From the NCBI GenBank assembly GCA_039715055.1, contig JBDLID010000010.1, positions 1-41,076 on the forward strand: a stretch of 41,076 nt of DNA, written 5' to 3'. The position numbers and the translations under genes are program-made. The stretch is from JBDLID01 sp039715055. Its GTDB lineage: Bacteria > Desulfobacterota > Desulfobulbia > Desulfobulbales > Desulfocapsaceae. Shown here one piece after another: positions 16,543-24,479 of this stretch. Below the pieces are notes generated by a model. The model was not told the origin of the DNA, did not search any database, and saw nothing but the letters and a program-made list of their open reading frames with translations. Each line of letters starts with the position of its first letter. Within the stretch, counting starts at the first letter, position 1.

Positions 16543-16695
16543 GTAACTATTCAGCGTAAAGCTGGATGCGTCCCTAAGCAGGGAACTGTAACTGTTCAGC
16601 AGGGCCCGCAGTGTGGTCAAGCAGGCTGACGAAGCGTACTTGTGCTACTCGAGGCGGCCTGATCGGCCACAATGTGGGTGCTGCTGAACAGTTAC
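16543..16695 (-). mobile_element. IS66-like MITE, copy 2 (inverted orientation)
   Basis: A 153-bp element reads GTAACTATTCAGC at the left and GCTGAACAGTTAC at the right. It is bounded by a perfect 8-bp target duplication TACTTTCA (16535-16542 and 16696-16703). It is the reverse complement of copies 1 and 3, sharing their internal end-like repeat and the CTCGAGGCGGCCTGATC core. It sits between the sulfite reductase start and the murJ stop, so it may separate the former from its promoter or supply one. Confidence 0.9.
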
Positions 16696-16720
16696 TACTT
16701 TCATTTGATTTTCAATGTCC

Positions 16721-18322
16721 TCAACTACTTTTCGAACGAGAAAATCGTGAGCTGATCTTGTTGATCAGTGCATCGAGCTCCGGCAGCCTGAGGCGGGAAA
16801 GGATCAGGCCGTAGAGGGCTGCTCCTGCCAGGACGAGGAGGAGGGTGAAGAGAAGTTTCAGGGTGAATCCACCGGACAAAAGGTTGCTGAAGCGGCTGCA
16901 GAGGACGAGCAGGAGGAAACTCATGCATCCTGTGGCGGCAACGATTTTGACAACGCCGCGTCCCAGGTGGGCCAGAGAATATCCCCCCAGCTTGATGTAG
17001 AGCACAGTGGATAGAAAGAGGAAATTGATTCCCATGGTTGCCGAGGTGGACAGCGCAATGGCCCGATGGCCGAAGGTGTCGATGGTAGCAGTGATAATAA
17101 TAATGTTGGCGCCAACGGCCAGAAATGAAGCGATCACCGGGAAACGGGTGTTGCCGAGGGCGTAGAAGACCGGGACGAGGATCTTGTTGGCCGAGTAGGC
17201 AAAGAGTCCAACGGCGTAGAGGCTCAGGGCCTGGGCGGTTGCCGAGGTGTCGCCTGCGGTAAACGCCCCCCGTTCAAAGATAACCGAGATGATCGGCTCG
17301 GCTAAAATAATGAGGCCGGCGGTGGCGGGAATCGTCAGACAGAACACCATGGTCATTGAGGAGACAAAAGTTTCCCTGATTTCACTGATGTCATTTTTTG
17401 CCGCATGTCTGGCCAGTACCGGCATGGCGGCGATGGAGAAGGCCACCCCGAAGATGCCGATGGGCAGCTGGACGAGGCGAAAGGCGTAGTTGAGCCATGA
17501 GACCGCACCCTCCCCGCAGGAGGCGGCAAAGTTGGTATTAATAAAGATATTGATCTGGGTGGCTGAAAGACCGATGGTGGCCGGGGCCATGAGAAAGATG
17601 ATGCGTCGCAGGCCTGGGTCTGAGAGGTTGAGGCGGGGGCAGAAAGAAAAGCCGGTTTTGGCCAAGGTCGGCAGCTGGATGGTCAGCTGCAGCATGCCGC
17701 CGACCAGTGTTCCGATGGCCATTCCCATGATGGCGGGATAACCAAAACGGGGCAGAGTCAAAGCCAGGCTGACACCGCCGATAATGGAGCCGAGGTTGAA
17801 AAAAGCCGAGGCCATGGCCGGTACAAAGAAGCGGCCCTTGGAGTTGAGGACGCCCATCACCACTGCGGCCAGTGAAATGAAGACCAGAAAGGGCATCATG
17901 ATCATGGTGAGCAGACTGGTGAGTTCCGTCTTGCCGGGAGTAGCAGCAAAGTCAGGAGCAAGCAGGTTGACCAGGTTTTCGGCATAGAGGATTCCGACAA
18001 GGCTGATCAGGCTGAGCAGAATTCCGAAGAAGACCAGCACGTTTGAGGCCAGCTGCCATGTCTGCTCTTTTGTCCGGTTGGTGTCGTAATCGGTAAAAAC
18101 GGTGACAAAAGCAGCGGATAAAGCCCCTTCACCGAAGAGGTCACGGAGGAGGTTGGGGATCCGGAAGGCAACAACAAAGGCGTCGTAGGCGTTACCGGCG
18201 CCGAACATTGCGGCAAAGATCTGTTCCCGGACCAGGCCGAGCAGCCGCGAACACATCACGGCAAAACCAACCGTTCCGGCTGATTTTGCAATTCCTGTGC
18301 TTTCTTTTGCTGACTGTTTCAT
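16721..18322 (-). CDS. murJ: Lipid II flippase MurJ (MviN family)
   Basis: A 533-residue polytopic inner-membrane protein with about 14 predicted helices. It opens with the conserved SRLLGLVREQIFAAMFGAGNAYDAFVVAFRIPNLLRDLFGEGALSAAFVTVF block, the hallmark of MurJ/MviN. MurJ moves lipid-linked peptidoglycan precursor across the inner membrane. The length is normal (about 510-530). The start is an ATG at 18322. It is a monocistronic gene, divergent from the EF-G paralogue and separated from the sulfite reductase by MITE copy 2. Confidence 0.95.
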   Translation of the reverse strand: MKQSAKESTGIAKSAGTVGFAVMCSRLLGLVREQIFAAMFGAGNAYDAFVVAFRIPNLLRDLFGEGALSAAFVTVFTDYDTNRTKEQTWQLASNVLVFFGILLSLISLVGILYAENLVNLLAPDFAATPGKTELTSLLTMIMMPFLVFISLAAVVMGVLNSKGRFFVPAMASAFFNLGSIIGGVSLALTLPRFGYPAIMGMAIGTLVGGMLQLTIQLPTLAKTGFSFCPRLNLSDPGLRRIIFLMAPATIGLSATQINIFINTNFAASCGEGAVSWLNYAFRLVQLPIGIFGVAFSIAAMPVLARHAAKNDISEIRETFVSSMTMVFCLTIPATAGLIILAEPIISVIFERGAFTAGDTSATAQALSLYAVGLFAYSANKILVPVFYALGNTRFPVIASFLAVGANIIIITATIDTFGHRAIALSTSATMGINFLFLSTVLYIKLGGYSLAHLGRGVVKIVAATGCMSFLLLVLCSRFSNLLSGGFTLKLLFTLLLVLAGAALYGLILSRLRLPELDALINKISSRFSRSKSS

Positions 18323-18631
18323 CTGGTTGTCGAGTCTTGCGGAGACTGCTGGAAGAAAAGCGATGCTGTCACACCATGGCTAACATACCATGTTCCATGG
18401 TGAATATACCAGCAAATCAAGAACGTTGCGCCATATTGTCTTCAGAGTGATGTGTATTTTGGTCTCTTGCCGGCTTGTCATCCTTGACTTTCTCAGTGAT
18501 TATTGACTAAATGAGTAGAATTAATTTATTTGTTTTTGGTTAATCCGTCCACCGCTGTCTCGTCAAATTGCGGCGATGAACGGTCGAAAGCCCATTAGGA
18601 GAGCGCAGCTCTTCTCTTCCCACGAAAAAGC
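18323..18631. promoter_or_regulatory. Divergent promoter region between murJ and the EF-G paralogue
   Basis: 309 bp without a gene. On the plus strand TTGACT (18484-18489) and TAAATG (18508-18513) are 18 bp apart, a moderate sigma-70 candidate for the EF-G-like gene. An inverted repeat CACCATGG / CCATGGTG (18372-18379 and 18395-18402) could be an operator for murJ. Neither is strongly supported. Confidence 0.3.
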
Positions 18632-20704
18632 ATGGCAGGAGGTATGATGCAGGATATCAAGAATGTCAGAAACGTTGTAATTGTTGGTCACGGCAGTTGT
18701 GGTAAGACTTCACTGGCGGAGGCCATGCTTTTTACCGCCGGTAAGATCAAGCGACTGGGCAAGGTTGACGACGGTACCTCCTCCATGGATTTTGACGAAG
18801 AAGAGATCAGGCGGGATATTTCCATCAGCACATCCTTTAACAATTACAGCTGGGACAAACACGACGTTTATTTTTCCGATACACCGGGCGACGATAATTT
18901 TATCAATGAGTCCTCCGTTGCGGTCCAGGTGGCCGATGGGGCGGTTTTTATTGTCGGTGCCGTACTCGGCGTCAAGGGGCAGACCATCAAGTTTGCCGAC
19001 TTTCTAGACAAGAAAAACCTGCCCTGCGTCATTCATATCAACAAGATGGACCGGGAACGGGCCAACTTTGAAAAGACCCTGGATGAGATCAACAGTTCCT
19101 TGCCCGTCACTCCTGTGGTTCTTCATATGCCCATCGGGGCCGAGGATGATTTTCGCGGCATGGTGGATGTGGCAAGCGGAAAGGCCTATCTCTTTGACGA
19201 CAAGGGAACAATGAGTGAAACCGATGTCCCCGATGAGCTGGCTGACCAGCTTGAGGAGTACCGTGAAAGCCTGATGGAGAATGTGGCTGAGACCGATGAC
19301 GACCTTATTGAAAAATTCCTCGAAGACGGTGAGCTCAGCGAGGAGGATCTGGTTGAGGGACTCAAGAAAGCTGTGGGCCAGGGGGATCTGGCACCGGTTT
19401 GTGTCGGAGCCGCCACACTCAACAGGGGAACTTCGGCCCTGCTTGATGTGATCAATACCTATCTGCCCTCACCGGCAGACCGGTCTGCCTTTGTCGGCTC
19501 TGCCCCCGGCGGCGAGGATCTGATTGAGCGCAGCCCTGACCCGGCAGAAAAATTTTCAGCCATTGTGTTCAAGACCATGGCCGACCCCTATGCCGGTCGA
19601 CTGACCATTTTCAGGATTCTCTCCGGCACACTTTCCGGTGATTCCTTTTACAATGTCAACAAGGAAACCAGTGAGCGTTTCGGTCAACTCTATCTGCCGG
19701 AAGGCAAGGAGCAGCGAGCTATTGATGAAGCTGTTCCCGGGATGGTGGTGGCCGTTGCCAAGTTGAAAACCACCACCACCGGCGATACCTTATGTGACGC
19801 TGATGCCCCCATCGTCTACGATCCCCCGGAATCCATGGAGCCGGTCATTTCCTATGCAATAAGTGCCAGGAAGGGTGATGAGGAGAAACTGTTTTCATCA
19901 ATTACCAAGATGCTTGATGAAGATCTCACCCTTCGTTTGACCCGCGAACAGCAGACCGGCCAGGTCCTGCTCTCAGGTGTCGGCCAGGTTCATCTCGAGG
20001 TGGTGGGCGACCGGGTAAAGCGTAAATTCGGTACCGAGATGGAGCTCTCTATGCCCAAGGTACCCTATCGTGAGACCATCAGGGGCACTGCCCGGGTTCA
20101 GGGCAAGCACAAGAAGCAGAGCGGTGGCCGCGGCCAGTTCGGTGATTGTACCATTGAAATCATGCCCCAGCCCCATGATGCCGGATTTGAGTTTGAAGAC
20201 AAGATAGTCGGCGGCGTTATTCCCCAGCAGTACAGGCCGGCTGTAGAAAAAGGGATCCAGGAGTCCATGGAAAGAGGTGTGCTTGCCGGGTATCCGGTGG
20301 TGGACATCAAGGTGGTACTGGTGGACGGTTCCTATCACACTGTCGATTCTTCGGAAATGGCGTTTAAAATTGCAGGCTCCATGGCCTTTAAAAAAGGCGC
20401 CGAAGAAGCTGGTCTTGTCCTGCTTGAGCCCTACATGGATATGACTATCCGGGTGGGTAAGGATAATGTAGGCGACATCATGGGGGATCTTAACTCCAGG
20501 CGCGGCAAGGTGATGGGAATGGACTCCGATACCAAGTCTGAGCTGATCAATGCCCAGGTGCCGATGTCTGAAATCCAGCGTTACGCCACCGACCTGACAG
20601 CGATGACCGGAGGGTTGGGAACTTTCACCGTCAAATTCTCCCATTACGAGGAGGTCCCGTCCCAGATCGCTGACGGAATCGTTGCTGCGGCTAAAGCTGA
20701 TTAG
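18632..20704 (+). CDS. Elongation factor G paralogue (EF-G2-like GTPase)
   Basis: A 690-residue translational GTPase. G1 is GHGSCGKT (residues 19-26), G3 is DTPGD and G4 is NKMD. EF-G domains II-V follow, with recognisable blocks VGQVHLEVVGDRVKRKFG, PYRETIRGTARVQGKHKKQSGGRGQFG and the domain V stretch GDIMGDLNSRRGKVMGM. The G1 and switch sequences (GHGSCGKT, RRDISIS) differ from canonical AHIDAGKT and ERGITI, as in the second EF-G of many bacteria. It lacks the usual str-operon neighbours. AGGAGG at 18637-18642 lies only 4 nt before the ATG at 18647, and the upstream ATG at 18632 has no clear site, so the true start could be either. Confidence 0.88.
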   Translation: MAGGMMQDIKNVRNVVIVGHGSCGKTSLAEAMLFTAGKIKRLGKVDDGTSSMDFDEEEIRRDISISTSFNNYSWDKHDVYFSDTPGDDNFINESSVAVQVADGAVFIVGAVLGVKGQTIKFADFLDKKNLPCVIHINKMDRERANFEKTLDEINSSLPVTPVVLHMPIGAEDDFRGMVDVASGKAYLFDDKGTMSETDVPDELADQLEEYRESLMENVAETDDDLIEKFLEDGELSEEDLVEGLKKAVGQGDLAPVCVGAATLNRGTSALLDVINTYLPSPADRSAFVGSAPGGEDLIERSPDPAEKFSAIVFKTMADPYAGRLTIFRILSGTLSGDSFYNVNKETSERFGQLYLPEGKEQRAIDEAVPGMVVAVAKLKTTTTGDTLCDADAPIVYDPPESMEPVISYAISARKGDEEKLFSSITKMLDEDLTLRLTREQQTGQVLLSGVGQVHLEVVGDRVKRKFGTEMELSMPKVPYRETIRGTARVQGKHKKQSGGRGQFGDCTIEIMPQPHDAGFEFEDKIVGGVIPQQYRPAVEKGIQESMERGVLAGYPVVDIKVVLVDGSYHTVDSSEMAFKIAGSMAFKKGAEEAGLVLLEPYMDMTIRVGKDNVGDIMGDLNSRRGKVMGMDSDTKSELINAQVPMSEIQRYATDLTAMTGGLGTFTVKFSHYEEVPSQIADGIVAAAKAD

Positions 20705-20722
20705 ACAAGTGGTCAGCCACCA

Positions 20723-21238
20723 ATGACAAAAGATAAAATTGATACGGCTCGTTTTCGTTACGGGGTGCTTACACTGAGCGACAAGGGATCCCGGGGGGAG
20801 CGGCAGGACTCAAGCGGCCCTGCCCTGCGTCGCATCCTTGATGACGAGGGCTACCGGTTTCACTGTTATGAGATTATCCCGGATCGTGTGGATAAGATCA
20901 GGCAGGTGGTTTCCGACTGGATTGACCGGGATCTTGTCGATCTTGTGGTCACCACCGGCGGTACCGGAGTGGCGCCTAGCGATGTGACACCCGAGGCCAT
21001 GGAGGGGGTCATTGAAAAAGAGATCCCCGGCATGGCTGAGGCCATGCGTATGGAAAGCCTTAAGAAAACTCCCCACGCCATGCTCTCGCGGGCCAAGGTC
21101 GGGATCAGGGGAAACAGTCTGATCATCAATCTGCCGGGAAGCGAGCGAGGGGCAAGGGAGAACCTGGAAGTGGTAATTCCCGCACTGCCCCATGCCCTGG
21201 ACAAAATCCAGGGAGGGATGTCTGATTGCGGCACTTAG
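20723..21238 (+). CDS. Molybdopterin adenylyltransferase / MoaB-Mog family protein
   Basis: A 171-residue MogA/MoaB-fold protein. It shows GVLTLSDKGSRGERQDSSGP near the start, the nucleotide/molybdopterin loop VVTTGGTGVAPSDVTPEA (about residues 73-90), and a C-terminal NLPGSERGARENLEVVIPALPHALDKI. It activates molybdopterin by adenylylation for insertion of Mo or W. It follows the EF-G-like gene by 18 bp and ends before a strong terminator, so the two are probably co-transcribed. Whether it is the Mog or the MoaB subgroup cannot be decided here. Confidence 0.88.
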   Translation: MTKDKIDTARFRYGVLTLSDKGSRGERQDSSGPALRRILDDEGYRFHCYEIIPDRVDKIRQVVSDWIDRDLVDLVVTTGGTGVAPSDVTPEAMEGVIEKEIPGMAEAMRMESLKKTPHAMLSRAKVGIRGNSLIINLPGSERGARENLEVVIPALPHALDKIQGGMSDCGT

Positions 21239-21280
21239 TGGACCCGACCCCTGATTCTTTTGTCCATTTAAGGTACATTA

Positions 21281-21324
21281 ACAAGAAAGCCCCGCATGTT
21301 GATCAACATGCGGGGCTTTCTTGT
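21281..21324. terminator. Perfect 44-bp palindromic terminator between convergent genes
   Basis: The palindrome is perfect over 22 bp per side and centred on TTGATCAA. A GC-rich core (AAAGCCCCGCATG / CATGCGGGGCTTT) is bounded by AAGAAA and TTTCTT. It serves the Mog-type gene (plus) and purM (minus), which converge here. Confidence 0.85.
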
Positions 21325-21349
21325 TGTGGAAACAGGCTGTACTCTTACT

Positions 21350-21369
21350 GGCTACCTTGAAAAATTGCC
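21350..21369. repeat. Solitary arm of the dispersed repeat, next to the purM stop
   Basis: GGCTACCTTGAAAAATTGCC lies two bases beyond the purM stop codon. It matches the arms at 10329, 13745 and 33499. No complementary arm is seen nearby. Confidence 0.6.
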
Positions 21370-21371
21370 TC

Positions 21372-22427
21372 TCAGTTGGTGAAAATGACTTCCTCGTCCG
21401 AATCCTCATCCCTGCGGGTGACTTCACCAATGACGCAGGCCTCTTCGCCGAGAGCTTTGAAGTGGTGGATGACATCGTCAACTGCCGCTTCGTCGGCAAT
21501 GCACATCATGCCGATCCCCATATTGAAGGTACGGTACATTTCGTCCCTTGGAACAGCACCTTTTGTTGCGAGAAAATCAAAGATTGGCGGCACCTTCCAG
21601 CTGGCCCGGTCAATAACAGCGCTGCAGCCGCCGGGCAGGATTCTCGGAATATTGTCGATGAAGCCGCCTCCGGTATTGTGCACCATACCGTGAAGCTTGT
21701 AATGTTTGAGTACACCGAGGATGGACTGGACATAGATCCGGGTCGGTTTGATCAGTTCCTCGCCAAGGGTACAGCCAAGTTCATCGATATGCTGATTGAT
21801 AGCGAGGCCCTGGTCGGTGAAGCATATCTTGCGCACCAGGGAAAAACCGTTTGAGTGCAGGCCGCTTGAGGCAAGACCGATGATCTTGTCTCCGACCTTG
21901 ACCTCTGAGCCGTCGATGATCTTGTCCCGGTCGATGATACCGACCGCGAAACCGGCCAGATCATAATCTCCTGCCTTGTAGAGACCCGGCATTTCCGCAG
22001 TCTCGCCGCCGACCAGAGAGCATTTTGACTGGTGGCATCCCTCGGCAATGCCCTTGACCACTTCGGTGGCCACATCGAGCTCCAGTTTGCCCACGGAGAA
22101 GTAGTCGAGGAAACATAAGGGGGTGGCCCCGCCGACGATGATGTCGTTGACGCACATGGCCACCAGGTCAATACCGATGGTGTCATGGCGTTCGCAGAGT
22201 TGTGCCACGGCCAGCTTGGTACCGACACCGTCCGTGGAGGTGACCAGGACCGGGTTCTGGTAGGTGTTGGTGTCGACGGCAAAGAGGCTGGAAAAACCAC
22301 CGATATCGGTGAGCACTCCTCTTTGATGAGTCGCGGAAACAATATCCTTGATTCCCTTGACAAAGGCATTGCCTTTATCAATATCAACCCCTGCTTCACT
22401 GTATTTTGATGACTTATCCTGGCTCAT
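21372..22427 (-). CDS. purM: Phosphoribosylformylglycinamidine cyclo-ligase (AIR synthetase)
   Basis: A 351-residue PurM. It begins YSEAGVDIDKGNAFVKGIK and has the ATP-binding blocks LVTSTDGVGTKLAVAQ, DLVAMCVNDIIVGGATPLCFLDYFSVGKL and GGETAEMPGLY. The C-terminal half contains MVHNTGGGFIDNIPRILP and FNMGIGMMCI. It converts FGAM to AIR in purine synthesis in the cytoplasm. The length is typical. It is a single-gene unit convergent with the Mog-type gene; the 231-bp upstream region separates it from the divergent DUF2065 gene. Confidence 0.96.
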   Translation of the reverse strand: MSQDKSSKYSEAGVDIDKGNAFVKGIKDIVSATHQRGVLTDIGGFSSLFAVDTNTYQNPVLVTSTDGVGTKLAVAQLCERHDTIGIDLVAMCVNDIIVGGATPLCFLDYFSVGKLELDVATEVVKGIAEGCHQSKCSLVGGETAEMPGLYKAGDYDLAGFAVGIIDRDKIIDGSEVKVGDKIIGLASSGLHSNGFSLVRKICFTDQGLAINQHIDELGCTLGEELIKPTRIYVQSILGVLKHYKLHGMVHNTGGGFIDNIPRILPGGCSAVIDRASWKVPPIFDFLATKGAVPRDEMYRTFNMGIGMMCIADEAAVDDVIHHFKALGEEACVIGEVTRRDEDSDEEVIFTN

Positions 22428-22658
22428 ATATGTTGGGTATTGATTTTTTTAAGGTCGGTTTTTAAAATTGAATTGTGATTTTGAACAGGTCTATTCTATT
22501 GGTTGTCGGAAAAAAAAGCAACGATATAAGGGGACTGATAGTTGTTAATATTGAAAAAATGATTGGTTAACTGTTTGTATACATTCTGAAACATTACTGG
22601 TTCCATTCAAGCACCACCGTCTGTGTTTTTTGGGTGTTTATCGAAGGGGAAAGACAAA

Positions 22659-22859
22659 ATGAAACTGTTATTATTACTTGTTGGTATGGTTCTCATTCTG
22701 GAAGGGCTGCCCTATGTGGCCGCTCCTCAGGCGATGCAGGAGTGGCTTAAAAAAATTTGTGAAATGAGGCCGGAACAGCTGCGGACAATCGGGCTTGTCG
22801 CCATGGGATCCGGGCTTTGTCTCTGCTGGCTGGTCCAGCGTTCAGGGATGTTTGTCTGA
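22659..22859 (+). CDS. DUF2065 (YjeT-like) small membrane protein
   Basis: A 66-residue protein with two hydrophobic helices: KLLLLLVGMVLILEGLPYVAAP and LRTIGLVAMGSGLCLCWLVQ. The pattern GxxLxxEGxPY followed by a second helix with GLVAMGxGLxLCWLV is the DUF2065/YjeT family, whose function is unknown. The ATG at 22659 is chosen over an in-frame upstream start because AAGGGGA lies just before it. MITE copy 3 begins two or three bases after the stop codon. Confidence 0.8.
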   Translation: MKLLLLLVGMVLILEGLPYVAAPQAMQEWLKKICEMRPEQLRTIGLVAMGSGLCLCWLVQRSGMFV

Positions 22860-22861
22860 AG

Positions 22862-23016
22862 GTAACTATTCAGCAGCACCCGCACTTGTGGTCGATCAGG
22901 CCGCCTCGAGTAGCACAAGTGCGCTTTGACAGCCTGCTTGCCCACACTGCGGGCCCTGCTGAACAGTTACAGTTCCCTGCCTGGGGATGCATCCAGCTTT
23001 ACGCTGAATAAGTTAT
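22862..23016 (+). mobile_element. IS66-like MITE, copy 3
   Basis: A ~155-bp element begins GTAACTATTCAGCAGCACC and ends GCTGAATAAGTTAT, a slightly decayed right end. A target duplication is visible: TGTCTGAA at 22853-22860 and again at 23016-23023. The exact boundary is ambiguous by one base at each end. It shares the internal end-like repeat (CTGCTGAACAGTTAC near 22956-22970) with copies 1 and 2. It is inserted between two convergent genes and overlaps the 3' end of the minus-strand one. Confidence 0.82.
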
Positions 23017-24252
23017 GTCTGAAACAGTATTTTCCCGGGTTGTCATGATGAAGATATTGCCTTTGATCCAGTCCTTTTTCTCCTTGCGCAGGCTGGTGTC
23101 GATAATCCGGGCAACCTGCCAGCCGTTTTCTTCGGCAGCCGTTTTGATATAGTTTTTACTGTGGGCGATACGGCCCGTTGACATCAGTTTGTAACCGTTG
23201 TTCTCAGGCAGCGATTCCACGGTAAAAAGAAGCAGGCTGCTGTCGGATGCCCGTTTCCGGCATGCGTCAAAAATCGGGCCCAGCTCGCCGAGATAGGTGA
23301 AGACATCGGCGGCGATGAACAGGTCCCAATTCGATTTTTCCTCCAGGAGAAAATCAACGATTTCCGATTTCACCAGCCTGTCATAAACTTCCTTTTGTTT
23401 TGCTGATTCAAGCATTGATGCCGAAAGATCCACACCACAGAGTGATCCGCAATAAGGCGCAAAGCCCACTCCCGCAAGGCCGGTCCCGCAGCCAAGATCA
23501 AGGCAGTCACCGTTTTGTCTTTTTTCACCTGTGAACGAAAGGTAATGGTGGACAAGTTTTTCCGGAATCCTGCACTGGAGTTTTTCGACCAGGCTGGTCT
23601 CGTAATCATTGTAGTTGTCAAAGACGGCTTCGACATAATCACTGGGCACGCTGCCTGGGGTCTCTCCTGAAACAGCGGCGAGCATATGGGCTGCTGCGCT
23701 GTGTTCAGGATTGATCGCAAGCAAACGGCGGTAGAACTCTGCCGCTGCCTCGTTCTCCTCACCCTTGTGGAGGAGATAGGCCAGGTTGTTCAGTGAGGAT
23801 TTATGGTCAGGACTCTGTTCCAGAACTGCACGGTAATGATCGATGGCAGCTTCGGTTTTATCGAGTTCCTGGAGAGTCAGGGCCAGGGTATACTGCCCAT
23901 CGACATCTGTTGGCGACAGCTCCAATAATCTTGTCAGTGTCTCTGCGGCTTCCTTTTTTTTGCCGCATCTTCGATAACAGAGGGCCAGGTTCATGTGGGA
24001 GTCAACGTCTTCAGGGGTATACTGCAGTGCCTTGCAGAAGCTGTCGGCAGCGGTTTCATGTTCCTGTTTGTCAAACAGAGCCAGACCCATGTTGTAGTGG
24101 AGCAGCGCTGCCTCAGGATAATAGCTCAGAAGTCTCAGGTATATCTCAAGGGCTTCGTCGATACGCCCCTCACTGTGGTGGCGGCAGCCGCTGTTGAAAA
24201 GTTTTTCACTTTCTTCAGGGGACAGGGCTTGTGGTGTATGGTGGTCTGGCAT
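22999..24252 (-). CDS. TPR-repeat protein with C-terminal SAM methyltransferase domain
   Basis: About 417 residues from the ATG at 24252; a TTG 14 codons upstream is a possible earlier start. The N-terminal ~190 residues form about five TPR repeats (LLHYNMGLALFDKQEHETAADSFCKALQYTPEDVDSHMNLALCYRRCGKKKEAAETL...). The C-terminal half is a class I methyltransferase with the SAM loop LDLGCGTGLAGVG and the following GVDLSASMLESAK. Such TPR-methyltransferases are common in sulfate reducers; the substrates are unknown. The final residues (T-Y-S-A) and the stop codon are encoded by MITE copy 3, so the natural C-terminus was replaced by the insertion. Confidence 0.83.
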   Translation of the reverse strand: MPDHHTPQALSPEESEKLFNSGCRHHSEGRIDEALEIYLRLLSYYPEAALLHYNMGLALFDKQEHETAADSFCKALQYTPEDVDSHMNLALCYRRCGKKKEAAETLTRLLELSPTDVDGQYTLALTLQELDKTEAAIDHYRAVLEQSPDHKSSLNNLAYLLHKGEENEAAAEFYRRLLAINPEHSAAAHMLAAVSGETPGSVPSDYVEAVFDNYNDYETSLVEKLQCRIPEKLVHHYLSFTGEKRQNGDCLDLGCGTGLAGVGFAPYCGSLCGVDLSASMLESAKQKEVYDRLVKSEIVDFLLEEKSNWDLFIAADVFTYLGELGPIFDACRKRASDSSLLLFTVESLPENNGYKLMSTGRIAHSKNYIKTAAEENGWQVARIIDTSLRKEKKDWIKGNIFIMTTRENTVSDITYSA

Positions 24253-24479
24253 GATGTTGTTTTTGTCAAGTTTGAATTCGATGTCCGGAGACAAATATAA
24301 TAGCTAAAAACAATGAAGAGAGGTAATATAAAATGTTTTGTTGTGTATGAAAAGGGTGTGATCGTCCCGGGTTAAAATGAGGGACGGCGACGTTCACTGA
24401 CTCCTTGAAGGCAGCCTGCAAAACCTGTACTGAAAAAAGAGCTGCACTGTCCAACTGACTGAAAATAAGGAAATGATCA

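Noticed and set aside
19973..20644. 223-residue ORF on the minus strand inside the EF-G paralogue
   Set aside because: A shadow of a well-supported GTPase gene in the opposite frame.
24300..24479. M-box magnesium riboswitch upstream of mgtE
   Set aside because: The conserved M-box sequence blocks are absent; only a simple CGTCCC/GGGACG hairpin is seen.
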